Assembly: GCA_002341315.1 (NCBI GenBank) | Contig: DDNV01000047.1 | Coordinates: 1 to 7,318, forward strand | Direction of reading: 5' to 3' | DNA: 7,318 nt | Origin: Cellvibrionales bacterium UBA2511 | GTDB taxonomy: Bacteria; Pseudomonadota; Gammaproteobacteria; Pseudomonadales; Porticoccaceae | In this document: piece after piece, positions 1 through 5,487 of the stretch | How the letters are laid out: every line of letters begins with the position of its first letter | Position numbering within the stretch: position 1 is the stretch's first letter | Translations under genes and position numbers: made by a program | Notes under the pieces: model-generated | Databases searched by the model: none | Told to the model about the DNA's origin: nothing | Seen by the model: only the letters and a program-made list of their open reading frames with translations

Positions 1-627
1 CTGTGTAAAGTTCAGGGTGTAGACGTGTACGAGGTTTTGCTGGAGAATCCGCAACTGTTCAAACACAGTATCCACGAAATTATGAATGAGCAGCCATTCC
101 CGAATGCCAGATACACCACCCACCACATGGGTATGGGTTTCGACATTTCCAAACGTGGTGAGCTGTACATGATTTCCCAGGGTAGTGGCGGTGGTTACGG
201 TGACCCCCTTGAACGCGATCCCTCCTATGTGATCATGGATATTGAGGAAGGTCTGATTTCTCCCGAGTGGGCTAAACAGCTCTACAAGGTGGAATTCAAC
301 GAAACCACGCTGGTGGTGGATGACGAGGCTACCGAAAAACTGCGTGCCGAGTATCGCGAGCAGCGGAAAAAGCAGGGCATGCCCTATGCCGAGTTCGTCA
401 AGAAACACGTTAAGGATCAGCCGCCCAAGAATATTCCGTTCTACGGTGCCTGGAATGGTGACAATGAGGTGATTTATGCCGGTAGTCTCGACGATAAGCG
501 CGATGCCCAAAATCCCGGCCCGATCTACGTCACACATCCAAAAGACGTGAGAATTGCCGAACTGGAAGCCAAACTTGCAGCGGCCAGAAAAGACGCTGGT
601 CTGCCTGCCGAGAACGAAAGGAAATAG
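1..627 (+). CDS. Hydantoinase B/oxoprolinase-family ketone carboxylase subunit (Apc4-like), C-terminal part
   Basis: Only the last 208 codons are present. The frame is open from base 1, so the GTG at 25 is an internal valine and not a start. The visible part carries the C-terminal signature of the HyuB family: a glycine-rich SGGGYGDP motif (around visible residues 61-68), then the D-x(3)-GLISPEWAKQLYKV stretch. The tail ends in a charged helix (RIAELEAKLAAARK) that could be a subunit contact. In acetone and acetophenone carboxylases, HyuA/HyuB-like subunits carry out ATP-dependent ketone activation and carboxylation in the cytoplasm. The gene following it resembles Apc5 and the next is a CoA ligase, the order of apc4-apc5-bal, so I read this as a ketone carboxylase subunit rather than a hydantoinase or 5-oxoprolinase. 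Family membership is clear; the substrate is inference. Confidence 0.88.
   Translation: MCKVQGVDVYEVLLENPQLFKHSIHEIMNEQPFPNARYTTHHMGMGFDISKRGELYMISQGSGGGYGDPLERDPSYVIMDIEEGLISPEWAKQLYKVEFNETTLVVDDEATEKLRAEYREQRKKQGMPYAEFVKKHVKDQPPKNIPFYGAWNGDNEVIYAGSLDDKRDAQNPGPIYVTHPKDVRIAELEAKLAAARKDAGLPAENERK
618..622 (+). promoter_or_regulatory. Ribosome binding site of the Apc5-like gene
   Basis: AAGGA lies 6 bases before the ATG at 629 and overlaps the last codons of the preceding gene. It fixes the start at 629 rather than at the in-frame TTG at 554, which has no comparable site and would overlap the upstream gene by over 70 bases. Stop codon 625-627 and start codon 629-631 are one base apart, so the two genes are probably translationally coupled. 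Confidence 0.75.
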
Positions 628-628
628 T

Positions 629-1489
629 ATGGCACTAGATCTTGTGTCCTATCTGGCAGCCGGGGGGGAAACCCCCCGGCTTTGGATTAATTTCAACGAC
701 TACACTAAAAAATTGCTGTTGGGAAAGGATGAAAACCCCTGGACCAACCCCGCCGCCTACATGTCATTTTATCGCCAAGCCCATGGCCTGGTGAAAGCCC
801 AGGTGGTTGTTATCGATGTTTGGGACCTGTTTCAGCACTGGATCAGGGAAGATGCGGAGGCCCTCCCGGCCATGGCGGGCAAACGGCGGGTCACTGCCGC
901 CCTGAAAGCCATGCTGGAAGCCTATGCCCCGCGCGAATTGCTGGCAGAGGTCATAACAGCCCTGGCCAATAATTACAGCAGCTCTGCACCGCTGGTCATG
1001 GTGATGCCATCTCCTCGTGCCCTGCTGGTCAAGGCCCATCAGGCTGCCAATGGTGAGACTGCCGAGCCGGATGAAATGAGCGTCGATACGGCAGCAATGT
1101 ACGTGGCCGATTTTCTGCGTTATTTCAGCGAAACCGAACTTTCCGGTGTGCTGCTGGTGGAAGATCCCGAACTGATGCCTGCCAGCGGTGCCGAACTGGC
1201 CTGGTATCAGCCCGTTTATAATGTGGCAAAACACTACCGCTGGTCTGTGGGATCATATCTGCCTACAGCAGATGCCGATTTCGATGTACCCGCGGATCTG
1301 GCCTTTACCATCGCTCCATCGGCATCGCCGCTGGGGGCAAAATCCAAAGGTGTTGAAGTGACCGACCTGCTCTGGGGTGACCAGGCGGGCGAGCCGCTGC
1401 CATCGGTACAGGGGTTTTATTACCTGACTATTCCATCGGATGCGAAGCCCGAGTTGGTTCTCGATACCCTGTCGAGCCTGAAGGGTTAA
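629..1489 (+). CDS. Apc5-like (epsilon) subunit of a ketone carboxylase
   Basis: A 286-residue (about 31 kDa) protein with no signal peptide or membrane segment, starting one base after the stop of the HyuB-type gene. I see no catalytic motif I can name. The identification rests on position and size: in the acetophenone carboxylase operon of Aromatoleum aromaticum, a ~34 kDa subunit (Apc5) is encoded between the HyuB-like Apc4 and the benzoylacetate-CoA ligase, exactly as here. Apc5 is known as a loosely attached subunit needed for activity. The alternation of hydrophobic strands (QVVVIDVWDLF, PLVMVMPSP, GVLLVEDPEL) with amphipathic helices suggests an alpha/beta, perhaps TIM-barrel, fold. 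A distant relation to uroporphyrinogen decarboxylase or methionine synthase-like barrels is possible but is a guess. An unusually stable GC hairpin lies within its first codons (659-680). Confidence 0.7.
   Translation: MALDLVSYLAAGGETPRLWINFNDYTKKLLLGKDENPWTNPAAYMSFYRQAHGLVKAQVVVIDVWDLFQHWIREDAEALPAMAGKRRVTAALKAMLEAYAPRELLAEVITALANNYSSSAPLVMVMPSPRALLVKAHQAANGETAEPDEMSVDTAAMYVADFLRYFSETELSGVLLVEDPELMPASGAELAWYQPVYNVAKHYRWSVGSYLPTADADFDVPADLAFTIAPSASPLGAKSKGVEVTDLLWGDQAGEPLPSVQGFYYLTIPSDAKPELVLDTLSSLKG
659..680 (+). promoter_or_regulatory. Perfect GC hairpin with GAAA tetraloop near the start of the Apc5-like gene
   Basis: The left arm GCCGGGGGG (659-667) pairs without mismatch to CCCCCCGGC (672-680), leaving a 4-base GAAA loop (668-671), a GNRA tetraloop. 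All nine pairs are G-C. It begins 30 bases after the ATG, inside codons for A-G-G-E-T-P-R. It is followed by only three Ts, so it is a poor terminator. A role in mRNA processing, mRNA stability or tuning of subunit ratio is inference. Confidence 0.5.
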
Positions 1490-1517
1490 CCTGGTCCAGT
1501 CGTAAGCGAGGCCTATC

Positions 1518-3083
1518 ATGCGTCTAGTCGATTTTCTCGATCAGAGTCCTGCGCTGTTTTCAGAGAAAGGGAAGTTTGTCGACCTGGACAATGATTTGTC
1601 GCTGAGCTATCGGCAAATGGTCGATGCCTCAATCAGGATTGCCGGGTTGTTAAAGGAGCGCGGGGTGAAGCGACAGGATATCGTCGCTACCTACGCCCCC
1701 AATTCCGTGGCGGCCTACTGCTGCATCTTCGCCATTTCCCGGGCGGGTGCCGTCTGGTTGCCGCTGAACATGCGGAACACTTTTGAGGCCAACCGCAAGC
1801 TGATTGAAAAATCCGGTGCGGTAAAACTCTTTGTGGACGACAGTGTCGCCACCGCTTTCCCTGAACTGTCTGACACTTTTCCCGTTGATCAGCTCATTGA
1901 ATTCAATGGCCAGCGTGTCGCCGGTATTGATCTTCGTGCGCTTTCTGGTCAGGCATCGGTCGTTGACTCGGAAAGCGATGTGGATGACGGGGAAGGGCTG
2001 GTCAACCTGTTCGCCACCGGGGGCACCACAGGCGATTCCAAGTTGGCGGAGTGGGGGAGCATCACCTGGGATACGCTTTCGGCGATTCAGAATGAGTTGA
2101 TGCCGTTGCCTGACATTCCCGCCTGCTATCTGGTGGCGGCCCCCATGACCCATGCGGCCGGTATTGCCTCTTTCGAGGTGATTCGTCAGGGTGCCAACGT
2201 CGTCGTGATGGAAGGTATGGTGCCGGAACGGCTGCTGGCCACTATCGAAACCCATCAGGTCACTCACCTGTTCATGCCGCCTACCGCGATCTACATGCTG
2301 CTGGCCCACCCCCGGGTGAAAGCCTGGGATTACAGCAGTCTGCGTTATTTCTGGTATGCGGCAGCGCCGATGTCGGTGGAAAAGCTCAAGGAAGCCATTG
2401 ATGTCTTCGGGCCGGTGATGGTGCAGACTTATGGTCAGGCTGAAGCACCGATGCTGTGTACCTTCCTGTCCGCCGAAGATCACGTTCTGGCGCTGGATGG
2501 CAACAACCCCTCCATACTGCGTTCCTGTGGCAAGACTGCACCCCACGTTGAGGTGGCTGTTTTGGATGATGAGGGCAAGCTCCTCGAGCCGGGGCAGGAG
2601 GGAGAAATTGCCATCAGGGGCAACCTGCTGATGCGGGCCTATTACCGTAATCCCGAAGCCACTGAGGCGATCCGCTGTGAGGGCGGCTGGCAGCGCTCCG
2701 GGGACATCGGCGTTTTTGATGAGCAGGGCTATCTGGCCATTGTTGACCGCAAGCGGGATATGATCATTTCCGGCGGTTTTAATGTTTACCCCAGTGAAAT
2801 CGAACAGCTGCTCTGGGGGCATTCGGCAATCAAGGATTGCGCTGTGATTGGCATCCCCGATGAAAAATGGGGCGAGCAGGTTACCGCAGTGGTGGAGTTA
2901 AAAGATAAATCCCGGCCACCGGACGAACAGGAGATTATTCAATACTGTAAAAGCAAGCTGGGTAGCGTCAAGGCGCCCAAGCAGGTTCTGTTCTGGGATG
3001 AGCTGCCGCGCAGTCCCGTTGGCAAGGTTCTGAAAAAAGAGATTCGCAAGGTTTTCTGGGAAGAGGCGGGTCGCAAGATCTGA
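1518..3083 (+). CDS. AMP-forming beta-ketoacid (acyl)-CoA ligase, Bal-like
   Basis: This 521-residue ANL-superfamily adenylate-forming enzyme activates a carboxylic acid through an acyl-AMP to its CoA thioester in the cytoplasm. Core motifs appear in order: P-loop TGGTTGDSK (167-175), the A5 motif YGQAEAP (305-311), SGD (394-396), the hinge and A8 region DRKRDMIISGGFNVYPSEIE (410-429), and the C-terminal PRSPVGKVLKK with the expected catalytic lysine K503. Length is normal for short, medium or aryl acid ligases. The ATG at 1518 is preceded by AAGCGAGG (1504-1511) at good spacing, 28 bases after the Apc5-like gene. In Aromatoleum the gene in this position is bal, benzoylacetate-CoA ligase, so the likely substrate is the beta-keto acid made by the carboxylase (benzoylacetate-like, or acetoacetate). 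The YGQAE motif has alanine where most members have threonine. Enzyme class is certain; substrate is inferred from context. Confidence 0.9.
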   Translation: MRLVDFLDQSPALFSEKGKFVDLDNDLSLSYRQMVDASIRIAGLLKERGVKRQDIVATYAPNSVAAYCCIFAISRAGAVWLPLNMRNTFEANRKLIEKSGAVKLFVDDSVATAFPELSDTFPVDQLIEFNGQRVAGIDLRALSGQASVVDSESDVDDGEGLVNLFATGGTTGDSKLAEWGSITWDTLSAIQNELMPLPDIPACYLVAAPMTHAAGIASFEVIRQGANVVVMEGMVPERLLATIETHQVTHLFMPPTAIYMLLAHPRVKAWDYSSLRYFWYAAAPMSVEKLKEAIDVFGPVMVQTYGQAEAPMLCTFLSAEDHVLALDGNNPSILRSCGKTAPHVEVAVLDDEGKLLEPGQEGEIAIRGNLLMRAYYRNPEATEAIRCEGGWQRSGDIGVFDEQGYLAIVDRKRDMIISGGFNVYPSEIEQLLWGHSAIKDCAVIGIPDEKWGEQVTAVVELKDKSRPPDEQEIIQYCKSKLGSVKAPKQVLFWDELPRSPVGKVLKKEIRKVFWEEAGRKI

Positions 3084-3154
3084 CCGGTTAGCATTTCGAC
3101 TACACTTTTTTACAAGCCTGCCCTGAAACACTTAACCATCTGTCTGTAATAGTA

Positions 3155-3160
3155 GTGAGG
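3155..3160 (+). promoter_or_regulatory. Ribosome binding site supporting a GTG start of the thiolase gene
   Basis: GTGAGG ends 7 bases before the GTG at 3168. No ATG lies nearby in frame, and translation from 3168 gives the usual thiolase N-terminus (MKVSIVGAYNSKFG), so the GTG start is well supported. Confidence 0.7.
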
Positions 3161-3167
3161 ATATATT

Positions 3168-4433
3168 GTGAAGGTTAGTATTGTTGGTGCGTATAACAGC
3201 AAGTTTGGTGCGTTCGTCAAACGCGACCGTGAAACCGGTGAAGTCGAGGACCTCAAATCCTTTTATGAATTGCTGACAGAGGCGGGGGCCGGTGCCATCG
3301 CCGATGCCGGGCTGGAAGCAAAGGACATCGATGCCATCTGGGTCGGCTCCTGCTCTCCATCTTTGTTCGTAAACCAGGAGCACGTCGGGCCGTTGGCGCT
3401 GGAGATTGATCCCGAAGGGTTGCTGTTCAAGCCCACCACCCGCACCGAGGGAGCCTGTGCCACCTCCTCTCTGGCCATCTACAATGCCGCCTATGCGGTA
3501 GCCTCCGGCCGGTTCAAAAATGTGCTGGCGATTGGTGTCGAGAAAATGAACACCCTGAATACCGCTGGTGTGACCCATGCGCTGTCCTGTTGCTCCTACT
3601 GGCCGGAAGAGGGCAACAAGGGTATGACCTTCCCCGGTTTGTTTGCTGAACTGGGTAAGGCTTACCAGCAAAAAGAAGAACTCTCTCCCGAGCAGCTGCG
3701 CATCATGTTGGCCCATGTCAGCGCCCTGAACTATCGCAATGGTATCCAGAATCCACTGGCGCATTTTGGCCCCGGTAGCATACCGGACATCAACAAGTTG
3801 ACTACCGCCGAGGCGATCCTCAACCTGCCGGAATCGGGCAAGGGTAGCAACCCGATGATCGCCCCGCCATTGCGTCTGCACGATTGCTCCCTGATTACCG
3901 ACGGGGCCGCTGCAGTGGTGCTCACTTCCAGCGACAACGCTAAAGCCAGCTTCAGCCATGCTGTTGAACTGTCTGGTATCGGCCATGTGACGGACCGGAT
4001 GATGCTCAAGGAGCGCATCGGTCGCCTGCATGAACTGCGCGGCGCCCGTCATGCCGTCGACCTGGCGCTGAAGGAAGCGGGAGCCACCGTGGACGATCTC
4101 GATCTGGCGGAGGTGCATGACTGTTTCACCATCAACCAGCTGCTCTGCGTTGAAGCCATCGGTCTGTCCGAGTCAGGTCGTGCCGGTTATGATTTCATGA
4201 GTGGTAAATACGACCCGGACAGTGACTGTCCGATCAACCTGTCCGGTGGCCTGAAATCCAAGGGTCACCCGGTGGGTGCCACAGGTGCATCAATGCATGC
4301 GCTGGTCTACAAACAACTGGTGGGCGAGCCGATAGGCGTGGCGGCAAAGGGTAATCCCGAAGTGGCGATGACCGTCAATATCGGTGGCTCCGGTGTGACC
4401 AATTGTGTCTCGGTGATGCGCCGACTCAAATAG
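3168..4433 (+). CDS. SCP2-type thiolase (acetyl-CoA C-acyltransferase family)
   Basis: This 421-residue thiolase would cleave a 3-ketoacyl-CoA with free CoA into acetyl-CoA and an acyl-CoA shortened by two carbons. The nucleophilic cysteine is C97 in EGACATSS. The HDCF motif (317-320) replaces the NEAF of classical thiolases and marks the SCP2/SCP-x subclass, in which this cysteine (C319) is thought to take the acid/base role of the classical CxG cysteine. The GHP motif (366-368) supplies H367. The C-terminal loop reads NIGGSG, without a classical CxG, as expected for this subclass. No sterol carrier domain is fused. It follows the CoA ligase by 84 bases on the same strand with no terminator between them, so it probably belongs to the same operon and completes the route from beta-ketoacyl-CoA to acetyl-CoA. 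The acyl product (acetyl-, benzoyl- or other) is not determined by the sequence. Confidence 0.9.
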   Translation: MKVSIVGAYNSKFGAFVKRDRETGEVEDLKSFYELLTEAGAGAIADAGLEAKDIDAIWVGSCSPSLFVNQEHVGPLALEIDPEGLLFKPTTRTEGACATSSLAIYNAAYAVASGRFKNVLAIGVEKMNTLNTAGVTHALSCCSYWPEEGNKGMTFPGLFAELGKAYQQKEELSPEQLRIMLAHVSALNYRNGIQNPLAHFGPGSIPDINKLTTAEAILNLPESGKGSNPMIAPPLRLHDCSLITDGAAAVVLTSSDNAKASFSHAVELSGIGHVTDRMMLKERIGRLHELRGARHAVDLALKEAGATVDDLDLAEVHDCFTINQLLCVEAIGLSESGRAGYDFMSGKYDPDSDCPINLSGGLKSKGHPVGATGASMHALVYKQLVGEPIGVAAKGNPEVAMTVNIGGSGVTNCVSVMRRLK

Positions 4434-4444
4434 TGCTTTCCTCC

Positions 4445-4490
4445 CTGACAGGGCGTGAACCGGCTACCGGTTCGCCCCTGCCAGTTTTTT
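4445..4490 (+). terminator. Rho-independent terminator after the thiolase gene
   Basis: A long inverted repeat runs from 4445-4463 (starts CTGACAGGG, ends GAACCGG) to 4467-4484 (starts CCGGTTC, ends CTGCCAG), with a CTA loop. The inner seven pairs are perfect and the outer part has a one-base bulge and one mismatch. Six Ts (4485-4490) follow directly. It begins 11 bases after the thiolase stop and should end the carboxylase-ligase-thiolase operon, placing the downstream reductase in a separate transcript. Confidence 0.9.
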
Positions 4491-4575
4491 GTCCTCTCCC
4501 CGTTACTCCAAAAAGCCTTGATGCCAATCAAACTTCCTGAACTTTTGTTGTCACAGTATTTGTTTTCCTGCGGGC

Positions 4576-4606
4576 TTGGTTTAATAATTGTCCCGTGGGT
4601 TATGAT
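4576..4606 (+). promoter_or_regulatory. Candidate promoter of the reductase gene
   Basis: A TATGAT box (4601-4606, five of six to the -10 consensus) is preceded by TTGGTT (4576-4581) at a long 19-base spacing. The overlapping segment 4577-4592 has TGG...TTG at the spacing of a sigma-54 -24/-12 element but shows GT rather than the near-invariant GC at -12. A promoter is needed here because a strong terminator lies upstream. Which element is used cannot be decided by eye. Confidence 0.3.
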
Positions 4607-4610
4607 AGGG

Positions 4611-4652
4611 CTGGTTCCGGCAAGCTATGTTGTGCGGCATGCCTGGTACCGG
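4611..4652 (+). repeat. Pair of near-identical 10-base direct repeats in the reductase leader
   Basis: CTGGTTCCGG (4611-4620) recurs as CTGGTACCGG (4643-4652), with one mismatch and a 32-base period, about three helical turns. The second copy contains a GGTACC palindrome, and an eight-base palindrome GGCATGCC (4636-4643) lies between them. They sit just downstream of the candidate -10 box, a location suited to a repressor operator, but no binding protein can be named. Confidence 0.3.
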
Positions 4653-4682
4653 TAGTTGTAGATGTAGCAAGAATAAAAAATC

Positions 4683-4687
4683 AGGAG
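4683..4687 (+). promoter_or_regulatory. Ribosome binding site of the PhaB-like gene
   Basis: AGGAG ends 8 bases before the ATG at 4696. It selects this start over the in-frame ATG at 4627, which lacks a ribosome binding site and would add a cysteine-rich 23-residue leader not expected in this family. Translation from 4696 begins MPKVALVTGG, the standard PhaB N-terminus. Confidence 0.8.
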
Positions 4688-4695
4688 ACGATGAG

Positions 4696-5418
4696 ATGCC
4701 AAAAGTAGCACTGGTGACTGGGGGAACAAGAGGTATCGGTGAAGTCATTGCTATTGAGCTCAAGGAGGCGGGCTATCTGACGGTGGCCAATTACGGAGGC
4801 AACGATGAACGGGCCAGCGAGTTCAGGGAGCGGACCGGTATTCCCACCTACAAGTTCGACGTATCCGATTTCGATGCCTGTAAAAATGGCATTGAATTGA
4901 TAGAGCGAGAAGTCGGACCTATCTCTATTCTGGTCAATAACGCCGGGATTACTCGCGACGGCACTTTGCACAAAATGTCCCAGCAATCCTGGCAGGAAGT
5001 GTTGGATACCAATCTGGGCTCCTGTTTCAACATGAGCCGCTGTGTGATTGAGGGCATGCGTGAGCGCCGCTTTGGTCGTATCGTCAATATCGGCTCCCTG
5101 AACGGTCAGGCGGGTCAGTATGGGCAGGTCAACTACGCTGCGGCAAAATCCGGTATTCACGGTTTTACCAAGGCGCTGGCATTGGAAGGTGCGGGCATGG
5201 GGATCACGGTCAATGCGGTAGCTCCGGGCTATGTGGAAACCGATATGGTGAGGGCCGTGCCCGCCGCCGTGTTGGAAAAAATTGTTGCCCGTATCCCCGT
5301 TGGTCGGCTGGGCTCCGCCCACGATATCGCTCGGGGCGTATTGTTTCTGGTGTCCGACGAGAGCGGTTTCATTACTGGCTCCACCCTGTCCATCAACGGT
5401 GGTCAGCATATGTACTAG
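4696..5418 (+). CDS. phaB: PhaB-type acetoacetyl-CoA reductase (short-chain dehydrogenase)
   Basis: A 240-residue classical SDR, the usual PhaB length, that would reduce acetoacetyl-CoA (or another 3-oxoacyl-CoA) to the (R)-3-hydroxyacyl-CoA with NADPH in the cytoplasm. Motifs seen: cofactor loop TGGTRGIG (8-15), NNAG (81-84), and catalytic N106, S134, Y147 and K151. PhaB hallmarks rather than general FabG features are the NAGITRD segment (82-88), SLNGQAGQYGQVNY (134-147), which matches the CoA-ester binding loop of PhaB, and the terminal INGGQHMY. FabG or a secondary alcohol dehydrogenase is the main alternative, but these motifs favour PhaB. It lies behind a strong terminator with its own leader and so is probably regulated apart from the carboxylase operon. 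In context it would link a ketone-derived beta-ketoacyl-CoA to polyhydroxyalkanoate synthesis; no phaC or phasin gene is visible. Confidence 0.85.
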   Translation: MPKVALVTGGTRGIGEVIAIELKEAGYLTVANYGGNDERASEFRERTGIPTYKFDVSDFDACKNGIELIEREVGPISILVNNAGITRDGTLHKMSQQSWQEVLDTNLGSCFNMSRCVIEGMRERRFGRIVNIGSLNGQAGQYGQVNYAAAKSGIHGFTKALALEGAGMGITVNAVAPGYVETDMVRAVPAAVLEKIVARIPVGRLGSAHDIARGVLFLVSDESGFITGSTLSINGGQHMY

Positions 5419-5435
5419 TTTCGACGGGCCCCGGT

Positions 5436-5467
5436 CAACAACGCCCTGGTTATGACGGGGGTTGTTG
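5436..5467. terminator. Inverted repeat between convergent genes, candidate bidirectional terminator
   Basis: CAACAACGCCC (5436-5446) pairs with GGGGGTTGTTG (5457-5467) with a single G-G mismatch and a 10-base loop. It lies in the 69-base gap between the stops of the reductase and the convergent regulator. Neither side has a T run, so it may act as a weak or Rho-assisted terminator or as a 3'-end stabiliser. Confidence 0.45.
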
Positions 5468-5487
5468 TCGGCGGGGCGGGCTGCTGA

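Noticed and set aside
25..27. GTG as the start of the first gene
   Set aside because: The frame is open from base 1 and only the C-terminal part of a HyuB-type protein follows, so this is an internal valine.
1650..2822. A 390-codon open frame on the minus strand opposite the CoA ligase
   Set aside because: The protein is histidine-, arginine- and glycine-rich without recognisable motifs, and the opposite frame encodes a full ANL enzyme. It is a codon-bias shadow.
3123..3150. Possible internal promoter before the thiolase (CTGAAA, 16 bases, TGTAAT)
   Set aside because: The -35 match is weak and the start would fall on the ribosome binding site. With no terminator between ligase and thiolase, read-through is the simpler reading.
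3132..4118. A 328-codon minus-strand open frame opposite the thiolase
   Set aside because: No family motif and no ribosome binding site; it lies fully across a clear thiolase.
4455..4655. A 66-codon plus-strand frame in the gap before the reductase
   Set aside because: It begins inside the terminator stem, has no ribosome binding site and shows no known motif, apart from a hydrophobic stretch that may be chance.
4681..5409. A 242-codon minus-strand open frame opposite the PhaB-like gene
   Set aside because: Composition and position fit an antisense shadow of a well-supported SDR.
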